Of a stretch of 22,171 nucleotides of DNA, positions 1-6,970 are shown one piece after another. The notes below the pieces were generated by a model, which saw only the letters and a program-made list of their open reading frames with translations, ran no database searches and was not told where the DNA came from. The position numbers and the translations under genes are program-made. This DNA is from a virus, in IMG/VR virus record IMGVR_UViG_3300042898_006867, positions 1 through 22,171 of that record; one strand, written 5' to 3'. Position 1 is the stretch's first letter. Each line of letters starts with the position of its first letter.

Positions 1-112
1 TCATGGCGACGCCAAACAGCAGGCTGCAAACGATGACGACGAGCACGAGACGCAGCAGCAGGCGGGCGGCGAGCACGCGCAGCAGTCCACCACCGCCCTG
101 AGCGGCGAGTAG
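1..112 (+). CDS. Possible C-terminal end of an unknown plus-strand protein
   Basis: One plus frame is open from the window edge to a TAG at 110-112 and encodes a very polar tail rich in Gln, Asp, Glu and Ala. Nearly all its third codon positions are G or C. The stop lies where the minus-strand S49 protease gene loses recognisable sequence, so a foreign gene end may abut the phage module here. The opposite strand of the same stretch reads as a hydrophobic Leu/Val-rich peptide, so either strand could be the coding one. No family recognised; weakly supported. Confidence 0.22.
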   Translation, partial: HGDAKQQAANDDDEHETQQQAGGEHAQQSTTALSGE

Positions 113-360
113 GGGCAGCACGCCGAGTTGTCGGTCGCGCCGAAGAGCAGCGAGGAGATCAGGTCCGGCTGGCGCATGAGGGGTCCATGCAGATCAATGA
201 TGCCAATACCGTCCACCACGGAGAGCAATGCGTTGCGTGTGGGCTCAGGCAGTTGAATGCGGGCATCAAAAAACGCCACGGCCTGCGCCACCATGCCTTG
301 CATAGCATCGGTGGTGATGAGCCAGGGTTGGCGGGAGAGAAGAGAATCGAGCGCAGTCAC
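1..360 (-). pseudogene. Truncated S49-family phage capsid protease (N-terminal fragment)
   Basis: The first ~78 residues resemble the N-terminus of phage S49/SppA-type head proteases, which process the prohead: a PWLIT motif near the start, then a GIGIIDLHGPLM segment and LISSLLFGATD. Family members run on for 200 or more residues with the catalytic Ser/Lys region. Here the resemblance ends at about position 125, a Cys/Ser-rich low-complexity tail follows, and a TGA lies at 1-3. The start is a GTG that overlaps the portal stop (GTGA), the usual translational coupling in this module. The gene has lost its catalytic part by rearrangement or frameshift and is probably non-functional. Confidence 0.6.
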
Positions 361-1796
361 GCTCCGGCGGGAGTGTCAACAACGGGCGGTTGAATCAAAG
401 CGCCGCCACTCGGCTTCCACAGCATTTCAAGTGGCACGCCGTATTTGGTGGCCGTCTCGAGAATCATCTTCGCATCGCGGGCGCGGCGCTCCAGTTCCTC
501 GCCGAAGTCTGCGCCCAGTTCTTCATAGTGATCGCTGATGGTCTTGAGGCCCATTTCCACATCCGAGCGATTCTGCTGCGCCTCACGACCTGCATCGACG
601 CTGAGCTTGCGTGGTGTCACACAACTGATTTTCCACCATCCCTGGACGGCCGGCAGTTCGCCACGATCAATGGCATCACCGATCACGTAGAACCATACGG
701 GCTTGATGAAGCGCTGAATGAGGATCATCTGGCGATACGAAAAACGTCGGTCCGCTTTGGCCACCACCAAGCGCACGCCTGCACCGCCCACTTTGGACGA
801 ATCCGCAGCAAACTCATACGGAAGAACGCCGAGCGCGGCATCCCGGCGCAAATGCTCCAGGAACCCGGTGAAGGTGGGCGATGGTCGCTTGGGCTCAAAC
901 GAGTCGAGCGATTCGTTGGTCTTGAGTGCCACGAGTTTGCCGCCGGTGATCTGCTGAAGGGAGGTCGGGTTGGTGCCTTCGCCCGACTCGGCCTGCTCGC
1001 CTTCGATGGCGAAGTCGGAGTCATCGCCAAGATCGCCCGTCTCGGTTTTGAGCACGCGCGTCACATCGCAGTTGTCCTTCACGGCGTGCTTCTCAAGAGC
1101 GAGCAATTCCATCTCATCGAGGATGTGATTGATGGAATGCTGAATGGTTGGGGCGTTGCGCACCGACGTGGCTTGCTCCGGTTCAAACACATGTAGCACG
1201 CTTCTGGCTGGCAGTTCACGCGCGGATTGGTCTTCCAGCACACGGTAGGACACTGGTGCGCCCCAGGCATCCAATGTGATGCCATGGAACGACTGCATGG
1301 AAGTGTTGCCCTCACCGATGCGGTGCGATTCGATCAATTGCAGCGCGGCGATGCCGAGACGGTTGCGGGTGAGATGGATAAAGTATTCGCCGTCCACGTC
1401 CATGCCACGGCAGAGCAACGACTGCACTTCCTCGAAGCTGAACCGCCCAGTGATTTCACAGCGCGTGGACCAGGCGCGAAAGTAAGACTCCGCCTGACGG
1501 TTCCAAGTCACTTCGTCTGACTGCGCTTGCGGGCGAATGCCATCCCCCGTGGAATAGATCGCCATGTTGTTGACCATCTCGCGCACGAAGCCGGAGTTCT
1601 TGACGAGGTAGCGAGATCGGCGCACCAACTCACGGTGAATGTGGGGTGTGAGATCATGCTTGGCATCGCGGGGAACTGCGCCTGGCACCGCGCCACGTCG
1701 GTGTGAAGCGTTGGCGGATTCGTAAACGGAAGTCCACGCCTTGGGGAGTAGGGCAGGGGGCAGCCATTGGGTCGCCCATTGTTGAAGACCGTTCAT
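357..1796 (-). CDS. Phage portal protein, lambda family
   Basis: A 479-residue protein of the size expected for lambda-type portals, the dodecameric ring at the capsid vertex through which DNA is packaged and to which the tail attaches. Visible family traits are the N-terminal RRSRYLVKNSGFVREMVNNM segment, the STGDGI motif, and DGEYFIHLTRNR followed by LQLIESHRIG in the middle. A Pro/Val-rich C-terminus ends in VVDTPAGA. Its ATG overlaps the stop of the gpW-like gene by 4 nt (ATGA), and its stop overlaps the GTG of the S49 fragment, so it sits inside a translationally coupled operon. A diverged inverted copy of its last codons is found at 6166-6197. The family call is firm; the gene itself appears intact. 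Confidence 0.9.
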   Translation of the reverse strand: MNGLQQWATQWLPPALLPKAWTSVYESANASHRRGAVPGAVPRDAKHDLTPHIHRELVRRSRYLVKNSGFVREMVNNMAIYSTGDGIRPQAQSDEVTWNRQAESYFRAWSTRCEITGRFSFEEVQSLLCRGMDVDGEYFIHLTRNRLGIAALQLIESHRIGEGNTSMQSFHGITLDAWGAPVSYRVLEDQSARELPARSVLHVFEPEQATSVRNAPTIQHSINHILDEMELLALEKHAVKDNCDVTRVLKTETGDLGDDSDFAIEGEQAESGEGTNPTSLQQITGGKLVALKTNESLDSFEPKRPSPTFTGFLEHLRRDAALGVLPYEFAADSSKVGGAGVRLVVAKADRRFSYRQMILIQRFIKPVWFYVIGDAIDRGELPAVQGWWKISCVTPRKLSVDAGREAQQNRSDVEMGLKTISDHYEELGADFGEELERRARDAKMILETATKYGVPLEMLWKPSGGALIQPPVVDTPAGA

Positions 1797-2050
1797 TTGG
1801 CGAGGTGGTTGATGGAGGAGGTCGCGACACGGCGACGTCGGCCATAGGTGGCGGGATCAAGAGCGCGCAGCGCATGAGCGCATTCCTCCAGCGTTTCTTT
1901 GACGGTCATAGGAAACTGCTTGGTGGCGTTCGATCCGCTGTCGGCCCAACTCATGAGAGTCTTGCCCTCCATGAGCATCTCTTTGGCTCTCGCCTGAATG
2001 CGGAGAACTTCTGCGACGGTGAAACCGACAGTGAACAAACCTTGCGCCAT
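1793..2050 (-). CDS. gpW-like head-tail joining protein
   Basis: An 85-residue protein immediately upstream of the portal gene, where lambda-like phages carry the small head-completion protein gpW. It has a short hydrophobic start, a helical segment (EVLRIQARAKEMLMEG), then a SWADSGSNATKQFPMT stretch like the conserved W/S region of such joiners, and a basic C-terminus (YGRRRRVA). gpW homologues are 65-90 residues, so the length fits. It would bind the portal after packaging and make the surface for tail attachment. Its stop overlaps the portal ATG. Position and size support the call more than any diagnostic residue. Confidence 0.65.
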   Translation of the reverse strand: MAQGLFTVGFTVAEVLRIQARAKEMLMEGKTLMSWADSGSNATKQFPMTVKETLEECAHALRALDPATYGRRRRVATSSINHLAK

Positions 2051-2065
2051 GAGCGGGGGCGGCTG

Positions 2066-2338
2066 TCAACGCCCGGCATCCTTCACGTCACGTTTGATCT
2101 CATCGACGGTGAGGCGAATGTAGTTGACGTCGGTTTTGACCACGTCGGTTGCGCGTTCCAGTAGATTGATCTTCACCTCGTGGGATTCGATGCGCTGGCG
2201 GTCCTCGTTGCGCAACAGTTCCAGGTGACGAAGCGTGCTGGTGTGAACGCCCCAGGCTGTGGCTCCGGCAATGACGAGCGAGAGGATCTGCACGAGATGC
2301 CCGAGGCTGATGGTGGAATCAAAGCGTGGCTGGGTCAT
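2066..2338 (-). CDS. Small membrane-anchored coiled-coil protein (spanin- or holin-associated?)
   Basis: Ninety residues. A hydrophobic stretch at about residues 12-30 (HLVQILSLVIAGATAWGV) is followed by a long charged helical region rich in Glu, Arg, Lys and Asp (residues ~35-90) typical of a coiled coil. Its ATG overlaps the endolysin stop by 4 nt, so it belongs to the lysis cassette. One N-terminal membrane helix plus a periplasmic coiled coil is the usual layout of i-spanins, and similar small proteins are annotated as holin-like. I see no lipobox partner gene nested in it. The topology is visible; the lysis role is inferred from its neighbours. Confidence 0.55.
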   Translation of the reverse strand: MTQPRFDSTISLGHLVQILSLVIAGATAWGVHTSTLRHLELLRNEDRQRIESHEVKINLLERATDVVKTDVNYIRLTVDEIKRDVKDAGR

Positions 2339-2916
2339 ACACCGATGAGTTTGAGGATGGCTGCGGGTGTGATGAACCCGAGCGTGTTGAGCGTGCCGCT
2401 GCCTTTGAGGAAGCGGATGCGGTTGGTGATCCAGTCGCCTTCGCGTTCTTTGGCGTCTGAACTCGGATCGAGGGACGTGTTGCCCTCAATGGTGGCCATG
2501 CTCATCCCACGCACGGCGGTGACGATGCCGGCATGACCGTTGCTTGTGCTGCCATGGCGTGCGAGCCAGATGGCACCAGGAGCCGCCATTGGTGAAAGCA
2601 GACCGAGCTTGGTAAAGTTACCTGCACTGGTGACGCAGTGTGGTGTCATCGTTGCCTGCCAGCGTTTGATTTGCTCAGGCGTGGCCGCCAGTGAACGCAA
2701 CGCTGCCAGCACCATGCTTTCAGCGAAAGCCGCGCAATAGGCCCAGCCGGGTTCCCATGGCGACTGGCGCATCAGTGCGCGCAGTTCATCAACGAGGGGG
2801 CGGTCAGGTCCAGACGTGTTGGGGTTGTCCCAGTCTGCATTGGGTTTGACCTCGCGCAGACCGATGAACCGGCTTGCCTGCCGAATGATGCCTTGGGCCA
2901 GTTGGTCGCTGGTCAT
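2335..2916 (-). CDS. CHAP/NlpC-like endolysin (peptidoglycan amidase or endopeptidase)
   Basis: A 193-residue protein with the layout of phage CHAP-like cell-wall hydrolases. It has an opening ASRFIGLREVKPN segment, a Cys in WAYCAAFAESMV (C61) as candidate nucleophile, and a His in SNGHAGIVTAV (H128) followed by IEGNTS, the usual Cys-His-Asn/Glu arrangement of papain-fold peptidoglycan hydrolases. There is no obvious signal peptide, so export would need the adjacent holin-like gene. Both ends overlap neighbours by ATGA (2335-2338 and 2913-2916). The lysis genes lie between the terminase and the portal rather than after the tail genes. Cutting specificity cannot be read from sequence. Confidence 0.75.
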   Translation of the reverse strand: MTSDQLAQGIIRQASRFIGLREVKPNADWDNPNTSGPDRPLVDELRALMRQSPWEPGWAYCAAFAESMVLAALRSLAATPEQIKRWQATMTPHCVTSAGNFTKLGLLSPMAAPGAIWLARHGSTSNGHAGIVTAVRGMSMATIEGNTSLDPSSDAKEREGDWITNRIRFLKGSGTLNTLGFITPAAILKLIGV

Positions 2917-3131
2917 GGCTTCCTCCAGTTGATGCGTAGGCGGCCGTAGGCGGCGGTGGCGAGACCGCCGAACTGCGCGAGCGTGTCCCAGTTGGCGGCC
3001 ACCAGATCGACCATCCCCTGTGCCTCGTTGGTGGGCAGATGGAGGCCGAAAATGCGGCCGATGGCCCCGATGGCCGAGATGAGAATGCCTGCGTAGGTGA
3101 GCTTGCCTTGGAGAGTTTGGGGTGGGTTCAT
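2913..3131 (-). CDS. Small holin-like membrane protein
   Basis: With the ATG at 3131 the product is 72 residues: an N-terminal polar stretch, a hydrophobic segment at ~11-29 (YAGILISAIGAIGRIFGL), a middle region and a second mildly hydrophobic stretch (LAQFGGLATAAYGRLR), ending in basic residues. The frame is open further upstream to 3188, but the earlier part overlaps the end of the large terminase and is Arg-rich, so I prefer the internal start. The gene directly precedes the endolysin with a 4-nt overlap, the classic place of a holin that releases the lysin. The holin role is inferred from size, hydrophobicity and position; no motif proves it. Confidence 0.55.
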   Translation of the reverse strand: MNPPQTLQGKLTYAGILISAIGAIGRIFGLHLPTNEAQGMVDLVAANWDTLAQFGGLATAAYGRLRINWRKP

Positions 3132-3147
3132 GCCCACGGCGGCCGTG

Positions 3148-4971
3148 TCAATCTGCGGCCGGCTCAGTCTCCTCTTCAGGCTCGGCACCAGTTTTGACCG
3201 ACTCCTGCCCCACGAGCTTGAGCATCACGGCGGCAGCCACCTGCATCGCCTCGCAGTCCCAGTAATGATTTGGACGTTTGCCAATGCGTTCCCACAGCCA
3301 CTTGCCGCCTTTGCGCACGCGCTGCTCGCTCTCCATCTGCGTGAGGTAGTCGTCGCCTGCATCCTCGGCGATTTCCCAGGTGGCACCGCGTTCCGGGTCT
3401 TGATTGCGGCGCAGGCGTGCGAGCATGTCTTTGATGTTCAGATTGGACCAGTAGAACACCGAGCAGGTCTGGCCACGGCCCAGCACCACCTTGCGGCGCG
3501 GTGAGTAGAACCGATGCACGCTACGGCCATCTTTGGTGCGGTGAACGTAGGTGGCACGGCGGTCGCCCATGAGCGCCACCCAGCCGTGCTTGGCGCATTC
3601 GCGATACACATCATACGTCGCGTGACCGGCATCGACGAACACGAGATTGGCGTGGATGGAGAACCGCTCCTGCAAACTGAGCACCTCATCCCAGGTGGGC
3701 ACGCGTTCGCGCCACACCAAGCGCGATGAACCATCGAGGGACCAGCCGCGCACGATCACAAAGAAGTGATCCATCTGGCAGTCCACCGTCATGAAGCGCA
3801 GCGGAGCCGCCGCCTGGGCCGGATCGAAAGGTGGCGTGAGGAACTTGCCGTGCTTGCTGACGGCGGCCTCATCGTCCCACGTTTCACCCAGGCGATAGCC
3901 GCTGGGCATGATCTCCAGTTTGAAATCTTCCAGATAGTCACGCCACGGCAGCGCGAGGCGCTTTTGATAAAACTGCCGTAGTGGTTCCAGATCACCTTGC
4001 TTCGCCGCTGCCTTGGCCCGCAGATACAATTCAGCGAGTCGTCCCCAGCTCATCGCGCACAGCGCGTTCCAATGGAAGCCCACGTTCTCGGAGGATGCGT
4101 TCAGATTGGTGCGCACATAACGACCCGTGGTGCTGAGCACGCGTCGCGTGCGGTCGCTGTCATCAAACGCATGGCCACAGCCCTCACAAGTCAGCGAGGC
4201 GGTTTCGCGCACGCGGGCGAAGTTCCATTCGCCCTCCTCATCGCGGGCGTCCTTGCTCCATTCCACGTTCTCCCATTTGAAAGGCTGGCGTAGGTCACAA
4301 TGTGGACACGCAAAGGTCCACTCGCGCATGTCAGTGGTTTCAAACTTGCGGTGCGTGTCGTCGTTCTCCTCGCCGCCCTGGCTCATGAACAGGCACTTGC
4401 CCAACCAGCCGAAGGCGGTGACGCGTGCTTCGGCTTCAGCCATGTGCCCAGTCGGCCAACGCCATGTTTCATCGCCGATGAGCCAGCGAATGGATCGCCG
4501 TTGCAGGTTAGTCTTGTTGTGGGCACCAAGCACCCACAGCGTCATGCCGTTGGCAAAATGCTTGGTGGTCGTCTTGAGCTTGTGGCGGTCGCGCGGGTAG
4601 AGCGCCTGCACGGCTGGGCACTCATCAAAGATGCGTCCGAGTCGGCTTTCGGCCTGGTCACGCGCATCATCATCCGTTTGATCCAGCCACAACGCCGGGC
4701 CGGGCAGGTTGGCGATGATGTAGCAGAGGCCGATCTCACCGATCGTGGTCTTGCTCGATTGAATCGCGGCGATGATCGAGACGATGCGTGCCTTGGGATC
4801 AACCAATGCTTCCAGCGGTTCCTTCAACCATGGTGAGTTGTCCGCGCGAAACCGACCCGGCACCGGCGAATAGGGGATTGAATGAATGTGTTCCTCCGCC
4901 CAGGCCCAGGGTGGACGGCGGTCAGGTGGACGCCAGATCCGGCGTCCGATCTCTGCCAGTAGGTCATCCAT
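3148..4971 (-). CDS. Phage terminase large subunit, gpA family
   Basis: A 607-residue ATPase-nuclease that packages phage DNA. The start chosen is the ATG at 4971, which overlaps the small-terminase stop by 8 nt; the longer open frame upstream is Arg/Ser-rich shadow sequence. Visible in order: a Walker A-like loop AAIQSSKTT (residues 68-76), Walker B IRWLIGDETW (D167/E168), and a zinc-ribbon insert with CPHC (222-225) and CEGC (262-265) as in lambda gpA-type enzymes. The nuclease region has Asp residues in MTVDCQMDHF and LVFVDAGHATYD, and C-terminal YWDCEAM. It is full length with no frameshift. It would work with the small subunit at 4964-5569 and the portal at 357-1796. Confidence 0.93.
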   Translation of the reverse strand: MDDLLAEIGRRIWRPPDRRPPWAWAEEHIHSIPYSPVPGRFRADNSPWLKEPLEALVDPKARIVSIIAAIQSSKTTIGEIGLCYIIANLPGPALWLDQTDDDARDQAESRLGRIFDECPAVQALYPRDRHKLKTTTKHFANGMTLWVLGAHNKTNLQRRSIRWLIGDETWRWPTGHMAEAEARVTAFGWLGKCLFMSQGGEENDDTHRKFETTDMREWTFACPHCDLRQPFKWENVEWSKDARDEEGEWNFARVRETASLTCEGCGHAFDDSDRTRRVLSTTGRYVRTNLNASSENVGFHWNALCAMSWGRLAELYLRAKAAAKQGDLEPLRQFYQKRLALPWRDYLEDFKLEIMPSGYRLGETWDDEAAVSKHGKFLTPPFDPAQAAAPLRFMTVDCQMDHFFVIVRGWSLDGSSRLVWRERVPTWDEVLSLQERFSIHANLVFVDAGHATYDVYRECAKHGWVALMGDRRATYVHRTKDGRSVHRFYSPRRKVVLGRGQTCSVFYWSNLNIKDMLARLRRNQDPERGATWEIAEDAGDDYLTQMESEQRVRKGGKWLWERIGKRPNHYWDCEAMQVAAAVMLKLVGQESVKTGAEPEEETEPAAD

Positions 4972-5569
4972 GACCTTGGCTGAGGAGTGTGAGCACCTCG
5001 TCGATGGCCTTGCGGTTCTCTTCCTGAATGCCGGTGGCGTCGAGACCCGAGCAGATCGGCGGCAGTTCGTTTTCAAACTTGTTGCGCAACAAGCTCGTGA
5101 CGCGTCCCGCCACACGCGTCCACTCCTGCCGCACATCTTCCACCGCCACATATAGTCCTTTGCGAACGGCCACCTTCAGTTCCCGTTCCTCCACCTCGGC
5201 GAGTAGTTTGCGGGCACGCAGGGCGGTGTCGAAGTCTGTGCCTGGCTCGGCCCCCTTCAGGTCATGCCGTTTCATGAACTCGCGCCATGCGGCCACATCA
5301 TGTAGGCCGTTGGCGGCGGCTTGCGGCGCGTCCTTGCGCTTCTTCCACGTGGTGATCGACTGACGCGTCGCTCCGAGGAATTCGGCCAGTTCAACGAAGT
5401 TGCGGGCGAAGGCGGGGCCGGTTCCACCCGGCGTGCTGCTGGCGAGATTTTGCAGCATGGAGCGCTCCGCCCGGGTCAGCTTGCCTCCCTTGTGAACGCG
5501 TTGAACGAGGTTGGCGAGATCCTTGTTGAGGAGTTTGCGAGCGAGGTCGGGCGGGAGCGAGGATTCCAT
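4964..5569 (-). CDS. Phage terminase small subunit (Nu1-like, HTH)
   Basis: A 201-residue protein directly upstream of the gpA-like gene, with an 8-nt overlap. The middle (LAEFLGATRQSITTWKKRKDAP, roughly residues 66-88) reads as a helix-turn-helix of the kind that binds the packaging site. A later acidic/basic helical region (ARKLLAEVEERELKVAVRKGLYV) is typical of terminase small subunits of the Nu1/gpNu1 type, followed by a C-terminal part likely to contact the large subunit. The ATG at 5569 has a weak purine-rich GGAG just upstream. It is the first gene of the minus-strand operon, so the packaging promoter should lie in 5570-5659; I see no convincing sigma70 match there. Confidence 0.85.
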   Translation of the reverse strand: MESSLPPDLARKLLNKDLANLVQRVHKGGKLTRAERSMLQNLASSTPGGTGPAFARNFVELAEFLGATRQSITTWKKRKDAPQAAANGLHDVAAWREFMKRHDLKGAEPGTDFDTALRARKLLAEVEERELKVAVRKGLYVAVEDVRQEWTRVAGRVTSLLRNKFENELPPICSGLDATGIQEENRKAIDEVLTLLSQGHG

Positions 5570-5659
5570 GCTCCGCAGGTTGCGAAGTCAACTCAGATGC
5601 AGTGCGGAATCACTTAATTAGGCGCGATCTCTGAAATGCACCAACCCTAGATAATGAAT

Positions 5660-6100
5660 TTAGCGCGTTGTGAAGGTGTGAACCTTACGAATGATCACAG
5701 GAGGAAACAGCGACATTGAAATCTCTGGCCTGCAGCATGGTGCAGTCTCATAAATTGCCCCGGGAATAGACTTGATATCATCTGGATTGTCGAAGCGATA
5801 AGCTACTCCTTGAACAACTGGCACGGCCCAAGAAAACGGTGATGGACGGTGATAGCCCGTTACGCCGAGCACTGCGTTGGCTCCAATGGCTCTCGCCTGA
5901 TCGGCAAGATTGCCGTATACTAAATGACACTTCCGGTAGCCATAGACATCACTGTAACGCAGTTCTCCCAGATTGGTCGACTTCACTCCAGTTGGAGGCT
6001 TTGCGGTGGAGACAAGAACAGGTGCAACTTTTGCCGTATTTGTCTGGCAAGAGCATAGCGATAAAACAGCGAGGAAAAGGGGAGCAATAAGGTAGCGCAT
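5660..6100 (-). CDS. Small secreted lipoprotein of unknown function
   Basis: The 146-residue product begins with a clear lipoprotein signal peptide: MR, a hydrophobic core (LIAPLFLAVLSL) and a CSC lipobox at residues ~17-19. The mature part has one recognisable stretch, ADQARAIGANAVLGVTGY. This resembles the Gly-Ala-Asn-Ala-Val-Gly strand of small lipoproteins and YbjQ/DUF4156-like domains, but I do not claim membership. There are two adjacent Cys late in the protein (APCCRP). It stands alone between the terminase operon and the divergent ParB-like gene, has its own promoter, and its base composition is less GC-rich than the neighbours. It is probably a lysogenic-conversion or host-derived gene. 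Confidence 0.7.
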   Translation of the reverse strand: MRYLIAPLFLAVLSLCSCQTNTAKVAPVLVSTAKPPTGVKSTNLGELRYSDVYGYRKCHLVYGNLADQARAIGANAVLGVTGYHRPSPFSWAVPVVQGVAYRFDNPDDIKSIPGAIYETAPCCRPEISMSLFPPVIIRKVHTFTTR

Positions 6101-6117
6101 AATGGGATTCAGGAGAA

Positions 6118-6146
6118 AGTATAAGAATCAGGAGTCAAGTCAGCAA
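6118..6146 (-). promoter_or_regulatory. Sigma70-like promoter of the lipoprotein gene
   Basis: On the minus strand, TTGCTG (6146-6141) and TATACT (6123-6118) are separated by exactly 17 nt, with the lipoprotein ATG about 18 nt downstream of the -10 box. The match is good for a primary-sigma promoter. No Shine-Dalgarno sequence is visible before the ATG. Confidence 0.5.
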
Positions 6147-6165
6147 TTTGATTATTCAGCGAGAG

Positions 6166-6197
6166 TCAACCGCGTTGACACTCCTGCCGGAGCGTGA
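6166..6197 (+). repeat. Vestigial copy of the portal gene 3' end, inverted relative to the intact copy
   Basis: Positions 6174-6197 match the minus strand of 357-380 in 23 of 24 bases and encode the same portal ending (VDTPAGA, then TGA). The preceding 8 bases (6166-6173) match 386-393 once a 5-nt gap is allowed. In both places the TGA overlaps a GTG start (GTGA): the S49 protease at 360 and the ParB-like gene at 6194. This is homology, not chance. It marks a recombination junction at the portal end and puts two copies in inverted orientation about 5.8 kb apart. Confidence 0.75.
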
Positions 6198-6970
6198 GTA
6201 TTCCCATTTACTGCGCCCATACGCGCGTGATTGATCCCAACACCCTGAAGCCCAATCCGGCGAATCCAAACCGGCACAGTGCGCATCAGATCCAACTGCT
6301 CGCCTCGATCATTCAGGAGCAGGGCTGGCGCAATCCTATCACACTCTCCAAACGCAGCGGCCTCATCGTGCGTGGGCATGGCCGGCTGGAGGCCGCGCTG
6401 CTCATCGGCTGTGACGTCGTGCCGGTCGATGAACAGGACTACGCCACCGAAGCTGAAGAGCTGGCTGATCTTCTGGCGGACAATCGCCTGGCGGAACTGG
6501 CCGAACTTGATGAGGACGAACTCAAGCGCCTGCTCAAATCCATCCAGGAGAGCGATCCCGCCTTCGATCTCGAACTCACCGGCTTTGCCGAGGATGAAAT
6601 TCGCAAGCTGTTCGACGCTGAAGACCCTGCGGAGGATTTGGAAATCATCCCCCGCATGGAGTGCCAGGCTTTCGAGCACCACGACTACCTCGTCTTCATG
6701 TTCCATGATCTGCGCGACTGGATGCAGGTGCTGCAACTCATGGGCGTGCGCGAGGTGAACTACTCCATCACACGAACCACCAAAAAACTCGGCATCGGCC
6801 GCGTCCTCCATGGAAAACGCCTCATCCAACTCTGCCAACGGGCCGCAATGGCCGGAACTCCAACCGCTGAGCCTGCGCTTGGTCATCCTGAGCCGCAGCC
6901 GGGCACGAACGATGACCAGTCACAAGCTGTTCCCGAGCGCCACGCTGCTGGTGCCCGAAAGCGAGCTTGA
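6194..6970 (+). CDS. ParB/Srx-domain protein with an element-specific C-terminal domain
   Basis: A 258-residue protein whose residues ~10-100 form a ParB/Srx-type domain: NPNRHS, then IIQEQGWRNPITL, the signature LIVRGHGRLEAA (57-68), and an acidic helical segment ending in DNRLAELAELD. This version is common in phage proteins, often fused to DNA methyltransferases, but no methylase motif follows. A second block (EHHDYLVFMFHDLRDW, then NYSITRTTKKLGIGRVLHGKRLI, ~155-210) looks like a conserved partner domain I cannot name. The GTG start sits in the portal-end remnant. The last ~53 residues overlap the glycosyltransferase frame and look unstructured, so the true C-terminus may be shorter or the overlap real. 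The domain binds nucleotide or DNA in known relatives; its role here is inferred. Confidence 0.8.
   Translation: MSIPIYCAHTRVIDPNTLKPNPANPNRHSAHQIQLLASIIQEQGWRNPITLSKRSGLIVRGHGRLEAALLIGCDVVPVDEQDYATEAEELADLLADNRLAELAELDEDELKRLLKSIQESDPAFDLELTGFAEDEIRKLFDAEDPAEDLEIIPRMECQAFEHHDYLVFMFHDLRDWMQVLQLMGVREVNYSITRTTKKLGIGRVLHGKRLIQLCQRAAMAGTPTAEPALGHPEPQPGTNDDQSQAVPERHAAGARKRA

Noticed and set aside
390-1196. Long plus-strand frame of 268 codons opposite the portal gene
   Set aside because: It mirrors the portal gene and has no family resemblance; the minus strand encodes a clear portal with coupled neighbours.
6152-6886. Minus-strand frame of 244 codons opposite the ParB-like gene
   Set aside because: The plus strand carries an unmistakable ParB/Srx signature; the antisense frame reads as a composition shadow.
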